In this document: one piece after another, positions 48,188 through 59,100 of the stretch
How positions within the stretch are numbered: the stretch's first letter is position 1
Layout of the letters: the number at the start of each line of letters is the position of its first letter
Assembly: GCA_018806985.1 (NCBI GenBank)
Contig: JADANN010000432.1
Span: forward strand, 372,001 to 436,000
DNA: 64,000 nt
Source of the DNA: Angiostrongylus vasorum
Lineage: Eukaryota > Nematoda > Chromadorea > Rhabditida > Metastrongylidae
Direction of reading: 5' to 3'
The notes under the pieces: model-generated
What the model was told of the DNA's origin: nothing
The model's database searches: none
The model's input: the letters and a program-made list of their open reading frames with translations, nothing else
Position numbers and translations under genes: made by a program

Positions 48188-49035
48188 CATGCAGGCTATC
48201 ATTCAACAACAAGTATCTCTACGGTAAGAGCTGTTGGTCCACGTTATGAATTTCAGATCACTACGCAACTTGACGAATTGGGCATCGGTGTCTCCTGTAT
48301 ATAGATGTCGAATAATAAAAAATACGGTGATCAAAATCGCTGAGAAAGTACCTAGAAAACAGTTTGAAACGAATGAAGACGAGCGAAAAGGAAGAAAGAA
48401 GGCATTACGATGTTGTCTGTAAGACTGTAAAAATGCCCTGCTGATTGAATTTTAGAAACTCCAGATAAAAGTTACTATGCGATTTAAAATATGTAAAACG
48501 AAAACTCCAAAATGATTCCAAAAAAAGCAAAAAATCTAGAAGAACCAGAAACAGTGGATGGATAATATGTCGACCTACATGAGAGAAATGTGGATTCCGA
48601 TCCATAAAAGAATTCTCGGACATTGAACTAGCAAAAAATGGAAACTTCTACTCGATTCTTTATTTAGCTGTTACTAAAGGATATATAGCCAGAAGCGAAG
48701 GACAAGAATCCTTCCTGGATCCTACTTCGTTCATTACAGTATGCTACGAAGAAAGTGAGAAAAAGTGAGCAAAGTGAGCCATGTAGAAGATTTGCATCTA
48801 TATGGTATTTCTTTAGCTTAACAGGACCTTCCATTTGAATGGATATGTGGCATCTTTTTTTCGGATACACAGCTGAAAGAATATCAATACCACAAAGTAC
48901 CACCGTATCCATGTCACCTTGTCAAGGAAACAAGGTAGGGAGCCTCAGTGCTTGTTATGACAACATAGGATAAAATACGCAATACTATGTTTTCGCTTGT
49001 TATTTATTGAGTTTCCAAAACTAGAGCTTGAAAGG

Positions 49036-49110
49036 AAACGTACATAGCTCAGAGGTTAGAGGTGTCTTGAAGTACACCCATGGTCCTGCCTGGGCAAACC
49101 AATTTCTTCC
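49036..49110 (+). mobile_element. SINE-A head fragment
   Basis: CGTACATAGCTCAGAGGTTA and CCATGGTCCTGCCTGGGC; only the tRNA-like part remains, with a weak box B. Confidence 0.5.
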
Positions 49111-49424
49111 TCACTTCGATGATAGCAAATTCATAGTTTTAAAAAGGAATGGTTCGTGATAATACAGATATCATGCCTGGTATAAATTTGTAACTATTCC
49201 GATGTGTTTCAATCAACCATAATACCAGTAATATCAATAACTTTTCTTTACAGTGGCAAACGTTTCAATGCCTTCTCCGCCTTCTACGATGTCAATAGCA
49301 GTTATTTTACGTGATCTATGAGTTCCGGTCGACTGGGTTTCATTCATCTAAAGAAGAGCAAGCATCGCAAAAAATAGCGGCTTTTTTAAATAGTGGGTAT
49401 CTAATTCGAATCACTGTAGTTTTG

Positions 49425-49560
49425 AAGGTGACGAAGGTGCTGAAATGTCAGCCACAATAAGAAAGTTTTGTAACAACCTCATGTAAACTTATCAGTACAA
49501 TAGAATATTATTATTCATATAGGTAGGGAACGAAAGTCGGTTTCTAAGAACTGGAAAGAC
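49425..49560 (+). mobile_element. Group F right end
   Basis: GGTGACGAAGGTGCTGAAAT, GTCAGCCACAATAAG, then CTCATGTAAACTTATCAGTA and GAACGAAAGTCGGTTTC. Confidence 0.6.
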
Positions 49561-50145
49561 TGCACAACTTTTCTGTAAGCAATACGATCACTCCGAAGGA
49601 AATGCTTAATGCGGGATACACCGAGTGAAGAAATTTCACAAATCTCTGCACAGGCAGCGGTAAGACACCTGCAGCTGTAGGTTTCTATCCGCATGATTCG
49701 ATAGAAAAAAGCAGAATTTAACATTGGGAAACAGAAGCATTCATTCATTCATTTATGGCATATTATCGATCAAAGACAGATTTTTTTCTCGAAAATAAAC
49801 TGGAACGATTTGTTATGAAGGATTCATGTCATTAAACGCATGACGGTGAAGGAGTCTATTTTCGTCATGACGATCACGGTGAGAACTTCTGAAACTGAGC
49901 GCTGCGTGTACAGTGTAAAGTTCGAGAGAAAGAGAAAAGGTTCGTAAACAGAAAAAGATTCGATGGTGTCAGTAGTGGTGGTGGTGATCGATTGTGTCTT
50001 CGCTAGGATACGAACCGGTATCACATCGCGACGTCCTGGTGTGCACGTAAACCACTGGAGAACTTCTTAGCAGCTTTTTTTTTGCCAAATTCTCTTAGTG
50101 GAGTCACACGCAGGCGCTAATGGATAAAGCGTTCGACGTGATCAA

Positions 50146-50397
50146 TTTTTTTCTTTTTTTCCTAAGAGATGCGCCGTGCTTTCAACTTCAAGAAACACCG
50201 TTGGAAGTGATCACTTCTGTAGAATCACTTGCAGTGGCCTACCGATGTGTCGAGTGGGTGCTATGCTCTCACACAGTTCTGGTACTAATTTGACACTCTC
50301 GAACGTATGGAAGGATTGTTGGACCAGGAGCGAGGAATAGAACCAAAGACCTCGAGTGTATCGCAGAGCGTCTCCAACCACTGCGGCCGTGTGGAAT
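50146..50397 (-). mobile_element. SINE-A copy, diverged
   Basis: Minus-strand head GGCCGCAGTGGTTGGAGACG; core TAGTACCAGAACTGTGTGAG; tail GCGCATCTCTTAGG. Confidence 0.8.
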
Positions 50398-50499
50398 CAT
50401 ACAGAGACACTAATTTTTTTCGTAAATAATGGGAAACTAAACCATGGACATTCTTCTTTTTATCAAGCTTTAGGTAAGCGCTGATTGATAGGATTAGAA

Positions 50500-50755
50500 G
50501 TCGAATTGATTCGGATCGATGACCTGCTTCCGTTTTTGTCCTGTTGGTTGTCGAGCGGCTGGAGCGGGCGCCAGTAAATCTTCCATTTCTTCCTGTCGTG
50601 CGCAAGAGTAGTTCAGTGGGTTTACTTCTTCTAGGGACTCGTTGAGCATCGTATCTTTTTTATAGGGCTTTCGTGAAAAACTCTGACCATCGGGTCGATG
50701 CTCTTCGTGCTATGCGTCTGACATCCCGAGGCATCAACTAGCTAACATCCCTTGT
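50500..50755 (-). mobile_element. RTE C-terminal fragment
   Basis: Minus strand reads MPRDVRRIARRASTRWSEFF, then after a frameshift the LLRTTGRNGRFTGARSSRST end that parallels the two larger RTE copies. Confidence 0.8.
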
Positions 50756-51142
50756 CTATCGATTCTTATTCAAACGCATTGAGTGTCCAGTCTACTAGAT
50801 CTTCAATATTTTGGTATGTAAAACGCATTACTATGCACATCGCTCACAAAATAGCAGAAGTAGAATATTGTATAAAAATTTGCCCAAAAAGCCGTAGAAT
50901 CTCTGGAACTATAGATGGTTATTACAGTTTTGGCATACTAATGCTTAACATACGAAGATCTGCAGATAATCTTCATATTAACGGGCTCGACTGATTACCA
51001 CTAAGGTTACATGGCCATACTCTAGGTGCCAACTGAGATGTTCACCGCAGGGTAAAAACGGCTGTGTACTTGCCCTGATAAACAAGACTCAAGTTATAGA
51101 TCCCTTATCACAACTCTACCATAATGTTTTATATCCTCAGCA

Positions 51143-51428
51143 CAGGTGCGTGTAGTGTAGCGGTTGGAAATACCCCCGTAATAATTACTGGATTTGTCGC
51201 TGATTCCATTTCTCACCACGACTTTTCTCCCTCCTGGATAGCTAACTGGCACCAGACTTGTCTTGGAGAGTAAAAACAGTGACTTCGCATATCAATTAGC
51301 CACCGAAAACCATTGTATAGAGCACATATGGTTCAATTAAGCTTGCGATGCTACGAATGGAGTCGAATGCATGGCGCATCACTCAGTGACTGATCAACGC
51401 CGATCAACGCCGATCTTACATTCTTTAT
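51143..51428 (+). mobile_element. SINE-A copy, diverged
   Basis: Head GGTGCGTGTAGTGTAGCGGT; core CTAACTGGCACCAGACTTGT; tail GGAGTCGAATGCATGGCGCA with a 10-base tandem duplication (GCCGATCAAC) near 51400. Confidence 0.82.
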
Positions 51429-51954
51429 TCTCCGTAAACACGCAATCCTATTCATGGGAGTGTTCCTGAATGTAAGTTTGTACACGAGTTTACGAAAAAT
51501 TTCCCGTTTCATGACCTCTATTTATAGCGCCTAAGCCCACGAAATGGTTGATTTGCTCCCAAAGCAGTTTTAGGATCACAGCTTGCTGAATTCTCCTAAA
51601 CTGCACAAATTGTAAGCATCGCTTCTTATAAAAGATCTAGAACCCAAATAAATTGAGCATTCAGCAAGTTTTTCGGACTATTAAACCAGTTGAACCAAAT
51701 GCACGAAGATTTTCTAATACGAAGGATATCGGTACTTTTAGTGAGAACGTTTTGATGAGAACAGCATTGACATAGTGCAAGGATGGGTCTTTCAATGAGA
51801 AATGACTGGGTTTTCTTGTCACAAAATCCTCGAGAAACATCAGTAAGCCGAACTTTTAATAGTTACATTACAATGAATCTGGCCTGCTGTGTGGGTTTCG
51901 AAAATATCCTAGTATCATTCTGGTCATACAATCATAGTCTTTAAGTCAGGATAT

Positions 51955-52045
51955 AGTAAAGTGGTTATAAGTGCCGTGCAATAAACACATTTGCTAGTTC
52001 GATCTCGTGCTCCAGTTCTAGCCTTACCACTCCGTCAGGACTTGC
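51955..52045 (+). mobile_element. SINE-A head fragment
   Basis: TAAAGTGGTTATAAGTGCCG (box A-like), CTAGTTCGATCTCGTGCTCC (box B-like). It runs into the hairpin at 52014-52062. Confidence 0.6.
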
Positions 52046-52062
52046 ATGGTAAGGCTAGAACT
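52014..52062. repeat. Perfect 16-bp hairpin
   Basis: AGTTCTAGCCTTACCA at 52014-52029 and its exact inverse TGGTAAGGCTAGAACT at 52047-52062, with a 17-base loop. Confidence 0.9.
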
Positions 52063-52534
52063 CATGTCGAAAAAGTTGGTTTCAATGGAAGTGGAGGAAC
52101 TGGATTGTACTAGAATACCGTATTGACGGTTGTTGAACGCAATATCTTTGACAATGACAGTGAATTTTTAGAAAAGTGATTTGAATAAATAAAGCCAGAA
52201 ACAAAGACTGGTAAAAATCTGAAGTTTGAGTTGAGCCTATTCCGGTTTTTATTACTTCAGCATATTCCATCCAACAACCGTCGTGATTAAATGAAATATC
52301 AGCTAAATTTTAGTTAAACCACCGGCCAATGAACTTTTTCGAAAATACGGTCTTTGTGAATCACTAAGTGTAAAGGATAGTTCTTCAGGTCTCACCCCTC
52401 CCATGCGATCTGCTTGCTTTCGATTAACAATCGAATGAATATACACAGGGCAGTAAAAAAAAAGACTCTAGAACCTCACTAAACTCAATGTGTACACTAT
52501 TGCGTCCATAAGGTCGTTTGGTCTGGATCGCTTT

Positions 52535-52770
52535 GGGCACTATAGTGTTCATGCGGAGCGGAATTATTTAACCAAACCTTCAATCGTCCGTGGTGCGCAA
52601 ACTGGCACTGGATTTGTCTGAAGAGATAAAAACACTGACTACATACATAGCTAGGCCACCGTAAGTCATTCAATCGGTCATATATGATCATTCACATCTA
52701 CATTGCTACGAATGGGATCCAATGCATGACGCAGAGATTGCTCACCGCTGGGCGTTCTATCGTTTATCCC
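52535..52770 (+). mobile_element. SINE-A copy, diverged
   Basis: Core AAACTGGCACTGGATTTGTC, then ATACATAGCTAGGCCACCGT and tail ATTGCTCACCGCTGGGCGTT. Head degraded. Confidence 0.8.
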
Positions 52771-53279
52771 TCTATCTAAATCCACATTAGTTAATGAGCC
52801 TGAAAAAATTTAATCTACTTTGGCGTTCAATCGTGTGACATTATACTTATCTGCTTCATTCGACCTACACGTTGTTTTATATGCTGCTATAGCAGCACGG
52901 TATTTGCTGTAGAGTTTAGCATATTATGAAAAGTTTAAAGTGATTCTTTCTTTGGTTTGCCTCGATTTTCCATAAGTGAGAAGCCATTTCATATTAATGT
53001 TTGTATAAGGAGGCAATTTTTTCGTGGTAATTTGTTGATAAATTATTTTTTAAACGTGCCATAAATTTACTGCTTGCCCGATACAGTCACTGTAACACTG
53101 GGTCTATTACGGGAACGTTAAGCACAACAGCTATGCTTTGTTCGCTTGCTGTGATGCAATATAGCGCCGCTCTCGGCGGTGTGGGGTCTGACTCGATGTT
53201 CGCCCATATCAATTACATTCAGCTGTTTCTCTTAACTAATAGTTAACTCGTCTACAATGAATCATTGTTAAAACAACAA

Positions 53280-53410
53280 CACGGATGCCGAGATATAAGC
53301 AAATCTCAGAACCTCAGTTGGACTTCGAACCCGTGATTACCATTCCGGTGGGTCACGTGATGTCCATCGCACCAACCGAGAATCTTGCTTTGCCTTTCTC
53401 TCAGCTTTTC
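53280..53410 (-). mobile_element. Element B arm, diverged
   Basis: GCCGAGATATAAGCAAATCT, GGACTTCGAACCCG (box B inverse) and CATCGCACCAACCGAGAAT then CTTTCTCTCAGC. Confidence 0.65.
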
Positions 53411-53646
53411 CATTGTTAAAACAGAGAAGCACCTACGTAAGGTAACTTTACTAATTTATGGGTTTCAATCTAATGAGGCTTTAGAGTATCTCAAATCTGT
53501 TAAAACACCGATTTAGCAAAAATATCACCATCATGTCATCCCTCGGTAGCTAATAAACGAATTTTAAGATCTACAGTAATCCCTGGCGTAGAATTGTTCG
53601 CCTTTGACGATCGCCTGTATTAGATGGATAAACACAAAACCATATG

Positions 53647-53725
53647 GTGGACACGTAGTACAGTGGCTAGAGGTGCCTTGCAACTGACACGATGTCGTTG
53701 GTTCGATCTCAGCTGGTAGAGGTTT
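53647..53725 (+). mobile_element. SINE-A head fragment
   Basis: ACGTAGTACAGTGGCTAGAG and TCGTTGGTTCGATCTCAG give clear A and B boxes; nothing of the core follows. Confidence 0.7.
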
Positions 53726-53749
53726 TTCTAACTATTTACATACAATGCA

Positions 53750-54047
53750 AAACTCTGAATCGCAGGTGCTGGCCGATTGCCTATTTGGGCTCTCCAGATC
53801 AATCTCGTTGACGAGTGATCGTTGACGGCAATGGCAGATAGAAAACTACCTGAGAGAAAAACGAAAAGAAGGACCCGCATGGCATGGCGGTGAAGGCGTT
53901 AGCGCCCGGAAAGAGTAATGGCGGGTTTGTTCCCCACCGCAGACACCTGCAGCTCGGAGTTTTGTATATTTCAGCATCATTGTGGTTGTATCGCACATAA
54001 TACCTAGCCGTAAAAAAATTGTAATAAGCAGTAAATAAATAATTAAA
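53750..54047 (+). mobile_element. Element B copy
   Basis: Short left arm, GATCAATCTCGTTGACGAGT, ACCTGAGAGAAAAACG, CATGGCATGGCGGTGAAGGC, CACCGCAGACACCTGCAGCT and a GCAGTAAATAAATAATT tail. Confidence 0.85.
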
Positions 54048-54467
54048 ATTATTCACATGCAGCTTCTATGAATGACGCATCTATCGTTGGCTCATAAAAC
54101 ATACGGCTGGAAATAAACACACGTTTATTAACCTCGGGATGATTTGGACCGGTGGGCTCGTCAGTGATTGTTACTAAATACTTTTATATTTGAGTGTAGA
54201 GACGGGGTTACTACTTTGGCCACATACTTTAGTACTTATAACACCGCCTGAACTTATACCAGTTCAACTATTTCTACACAATATTTGACTAATACGTTCA
54301 CTTCATTGTCACTATACACTTTGTGAAACACATTCACGTCACATTTTTTTATTCCGCTATCTTTAAGAACGTTTTTGTTGTTGTCATTTATTTACTCACT
54401 TTGAAAAAATAAAGATTTAAAAGTAGTGCAAAATGAACAGTGATAAGAATAATAATAGGACTACTTT

Positions 54468-54645
54468 GATACTGAGATACCAATGGTGCAGTGGATAACA
54501 CGGTGAGTCCCCTGAAAGGGTGATTGCGGGTTCGATCAGGCCTGAGGTCCAAGTTTTACAATATCTCAGCATCACAGTGGTTGTGTTTCGCATCATACCC
54601 TGCCGTGAAAAAATAATAATAAGCAGCAAATAAAAAAGCTCACAT
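54468..54645 (+). mobile_element. Element B copy, right part
   Basis: ATACCAATGGTGCAGTGGAT (box A-like), GCGGGTTCGATCAGG (box B), CATACCCTGCCGTGAAAAAA and a GCAGCAAATAAAAAAG tail; the segment between box B and the 3' part is deleted. Confidence 0.8.
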
Positions 54646-54879
54646 TGTAATAATAACAGAGTTTAAGAGGATCTTTCAACATAAATGTGTCAAAAATGTT
54701 GCTATTTTAGGGGTACATACGATACTCTTTTGAGCTATGACTTACACTAGGGTTCTAATTCTCGTCGTTGCCATTTTTTGGCTTTTTCAGGATAGTATCG
54801 ATTTCCATGATTAACCAATCAACCAACCGCTATAGGACAATAGCTCAGGGCAGGTAGGAATAACGGATGAACTATTTGG

Positions 54880-55085
54880 CACTGATCAAGGCTTGGGCGA
54901 TGCGCAATGCATTCAACTTCATTAAGCATCGTTGGAGGTGAGTGAATGGGTATCTAACCTTTACAGTGACTCGTGATGGTTTACCAATGTATTGAGCCAG
55001 TGCTCAGATATCCTCCCAGACAAGTCTGGTACCAATTTGCCGACTCCGGAGGGATTGAGGGCTTGGTGAGCCTAAGGTGCGGCAA
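54880..55085 (-). mobile_element. SINE-A copy, head truncated
   Basis: Tail and core are present (GGTACCAGACTTGTCTGGGA on minus); the head is replaced by SINE-D-like sequence at the right. Confidence 0.82.
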
Positions 55086-55089
55086 CGAA

Positions 55090-55290
55090 TCAAAGACAAA
55101 GACCGGAGGTAGCGATGTGGTAAGTGATGCACTACATCAGAAAGCGCGGTGTTATTTCGATCCCCTTCACAACGCTGTCCTCCAATACATGTGGACACGA
55201 GTTAACTCGGCTAGCAAATCGAATGCAAGAAGTTCTGAGATCTGCACGGTAGATGTGATTACGGGTCAAATAGATAGTGGTATAATAATA
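55090..55290 (+). mobile_element. SINE-D tail fragment
   Basis: CACGAGTTAACTCGGCTAGC, AAATCGAATGCAAGAAG and TTCTGAGATCTGCACGGTAG parallel the SINE-D tail. Confidence 0.65.
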
Positions 55291-56150
55291 TGTGTACATG
55301 TGAATGAGTTTTTGAAATTTCAATAATAATCGTGGTCTTATAACTAAATACAGGGAGAAACACTTCAACTCAATGAACAAAGATTCTGTGCTATAACGCG
55401 AAGTTGCGACGCAGCTGCCGGAAAAATTATTTTTTGGTGAGAGTGCTGAAGGGCGACGTATTAGATATCATTACGTCCTGGAAAGATGTTCCACAAAATT
55501 CCCTAGAGTCCATGATTCCTAACAGTACTTGTGACTGATCGTCTAGCTAAATGCCTTAAGCGTTAGAGAGTTAGTATGTATATTATAGAATATCCCTGTT
55601 ATGAAAATGATCTATAACTTTAGTAGGTTATCATAATTGGTTTGTCGTAGTAATAGAGTAGATGGATGTGTGTGGTATTCTATATCTCTAGGTATTACGT
55701 AAGTAGGTAGGTATTCTTCGTGAAGGGCTCGCGTAGGAGAACGATATGGACTTAGTTCAATGAAGCACACACAACTATAACACGAAAATGGGGGGGGTCT
55801 TTAATTGTCATACTTAAGCAGTAACCTCAAAAAAAGAGACTTTTAGGTCTTTTGAGATCTTCTATAATGAGCTGTTAAGGGACTGTAGATCAGTGAAGTC
55901 GTTAAGTGACCATAAATGAGCAGTTCAAGGATTCAACCTGTTTTCTGAGCTGTGAAGAAGAGAAAATTAAGATTATGTTTCATTTAGAGGAACATTTTCG
56001 TTCCTATAAGCACTGTTTCGTGAAAACGATTCTTATCTTCGGACACGTTCTATAATTTAGCCCTGTTTGTTGGTGTGTCGTTCCATTTTTTCCGTTCCAG
56101 TTATTCAGTAAGTTTCTGTTTCACGATAAAAATATGAACGTTGTTTCAGT

Positions 56151-59100
56151 ATGGTATTCCGAAAGTATAGACCTGTTAAACAATGGGGAAAAATGGACAC
56201 CCGGATATTCAAAGCGATTCTAAAAGCACGAAATAACAGGAAAGATGCAGGTCTTCCATGTACCTGATGCTGTTAAAGTGAGTTTCTTTAAGAAATCCTT
56301 GAGCACAAGGTGCACCTTACTGTCAATGAACGATATTTTCACTGAAAGTGTATCGAAGTTCAATGTTAAAATGCCCGGGATTTCATGTGCTTTGTGAGTG
56401 AAATTTAACTCTTAAAGGCTGCTGGAATCACTGTGTATGATCCAAATGAACCGTCATTTTTCACGCCTATAACACGGGCGGCGAACACTCTCCCTGATCT
56501 TCGTGAAACTCACCCGGCTTTTCGTGTTCCATCGATTGAGGTGATTTTTTTTTCCATTTCAGAATCCATGGTTGCTACAGCTATGTCTTTTACTATCTAA
56601 CGCGGTTCTCTGTAATCCTGTTGAGCAAACACGAGCTCTTTAGTCTTTATTCCGGTAAAGCTGACGCTTCGGCAGTATCGCGTTTTTCGGATCTGGGAAG
56701 AGTATATGATATGCAGTTTATCAAGGCAATCGTTGCAATAACACAAATAGAAACATGAAAATATATATGGAAATCACATGATCAACAGCTTCTCGAAGAA
56801 CCTTTTTATCCTGTTCTTGCTCAGTGGAAGGCACGTCAGAAACGGTGGATTTTTTCAAAAAGCTGTTGACCATGTGACTACCATTCATATTTTCATCCTT
56901 CTATCTGTGTTATTGCAGCGTTTGGCTTAATAAATTGCATATCAATATACCTTTTCGGGTTCCGAAGAAGGCGATACTGCCGAAAGGTCTTGCCGGGATA
57001 AGGAATAAAGTAACAGTTGTTTGGTCAGCAAGAGTGTCGAGACATGGTCATTGCCGAGGTTAATAGAAAGTCGGTCACGGGAATTGAAAGCGGTGTTTAT
57101 AGGAACATATAGATGCTGTTCTTTTCTTCCAGTTCGTTGCATCAGTTTATTTTCATTTCTACATTTACCATCCTTTGTGGGTTTTAAGGAGCATCCACTC
57201 TACCATAAAGCCCGCTGCTTTCTGTTTGATGGCAGTGTTCCGATGAGTGATGGTATCGATCAGGCAGCATTGCTGAGCAAAGCTATAGTGAAAACGGAAT
57301 TGCCAGAGACTGTGATTCATAATGTTGGTCATCTTGACATCTCGGAAGATGTGGTTAGTAAGTTTCTAACGGATTTGGCAATAGTAAGAGTACTATCTAT
57401 TATAAAGTTTAACTTATCTTTTACCACTTATTCTTCCCGGCAGGGTATCACATGAAATACGACCACAGTGTTACTGAGACATTTACAAAACTTGGAATCG
57501 AGGTCAGATTGAACCGCGATTACCTTTTTGGGAGTTCAATATGTGTCACGTTTGTACATCCTTCGAGTTAGGCTTTAAAAATCAGTCCTATATTTGATTG
57601 AAATAGCAAAACGAATTCTAGGTAAGCTATAATTTTGGGTATTTCATTGTATATACAGTAACAGTCACTCAATTACCCTCTCACTGCATATGTGCTACGC
57701 TTATCTTGTTAGTCTATCACGCTGTATAGCGCGATTTCCAGATTATTTTCAAACGGTTTTTTTCTCATCGTTGTTTTCGAAGCAGCAAAGAGGAACTTAT
57801 GAACTCTTTACTTGGTCTAATGAGTATCGTTTTCGGGCGACGGGAAATTTCGCCCTTCTGAATTCGGGTTATTGCACTATGACTGCGTATTTAGCATTGT
57901 TATATGAACTTTCTTCATTTAATCCTTTTTGGATCTGTAAAGTAAATCCTTAGTGGTACAGTGTATCATTTACGTTTCGGTGCTCAAAGTTAACGTTTTT
58001 TGTTGCAAAAGTTAATCTCGTTGTTAATACCAGAAACTCAGGAACTCAAGCTTTTCTTTTTAGGTGCGTGATGCAATTCTTCACGGTGAAAAGTACGATC
58101 CAACACTGGAGAAATTGCCACGTCGATTCGATCCAGTGCTATTTTGGGTACATCATCCTGCTGTATACGGTACTCCGGTATTAAAGCGATTGTATGTAAA
58201 TATTGTTCTTCTTTTGTAAATCTGTGCTATTGTTTTTGCCGAATGATTATCATTATTCTTTTCGTCTATGAACAACTGAGGATAGGGAAAAGACGGTACA
58301 AGATTTTGTGGACGCAGTGGTTGGAAAGGCGCTATTGTACACATAGGTTCGATCCCGCGCCCCCGGCTGACCATGCCTTCTATCCCTCCGGGGTTGGCAA
58401 ATTGATACCAGACTTGTCTGGGGGTATACTGCATTAGCTCGAGATATCGGTAGGCCATCGCGAGTCATTCTAAAGGCCATATATGCATTCAGTCATCTCT
58501 AACGGTGCTAAATGAAGTCAAATGCATGACGCTGAAGGACTGTTCAACGCCGAGAGCTTTGTCCTTCTATCATCTTATTCTTGTCGTTTTTTCGTTGGGT
58601 TAGTTTTATATCATTTTTTTGGTGTTTTAGCCCTACTACACATACTATTCATTGGTCATGTTTTTCGAACATGTTTCGTAACGAAGTCTTCCAGGAAAAT
58701 CATTCTCAGCAACCTCGCTCGATGTGTTCTTTTTTCTGGAATCCGTAATGGGAGCATCACGGACCATATGCGGTACACATGTTTGTCATATTTTCCTAAT
58801 TTTTTGTGGAATAATTACGTTTTTTGGGTATGTCAGTCTTACAAGCAGTCTCTAGCGCTTCGCAATCCCTGCATTCTCTTTTTAATATTCGTAGTTGTTG
58901 ATAGCGGTTAGAAACTACCGGTAAACGCTTTTTTTTTGTTTTATCTTACCATCCTTAAGCATCGATCGCGATGAACCAATAAGTGGAACTTTGCCGAATA
59001 TCGGTTCGTTCGCAGAAAATCCATTTGTGCTTCGTTTCCAACCTGATGTATGCTTGCAAGGTTCGAGATCGGTTACTCCATGGTGCAATAGGAGAGAAGT

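Larger units (their letters stand above)
45846..56150. other. Gene-poor interval between receptor and MRPL37 genes
   Basis: No recognisable host exon on either strand. Contains element B, SINE-A, SINE-D, group F and an RTE fragment, listed separately. Stretches such as 46513-46920, 48190-49030, 50760-51140, 52771-53279 and 55291-56150 show nothing I can identify beyond AT-rich sequence; short open frames at 46552-46746, 48234-48422 and 50752-50994 have no known motif. The first few hundred bases should include the receptor's promoter. Confidence 0.55.

Noticed and set aside
57690..57953. An additional MRPL37 exon
   Set aside because: Exon 57189-57353 joins 58064 in phase and matches the family without a gap, so the open frame between them is not needed.
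58309..58385. A genuine tRNA gene at the SINE-A head
   Set aside because: It has A and B box similarity only; no cloverleaf with acceptor pairing and anticodon loop was convincing, and the same sequence recurs with a common 3' body.
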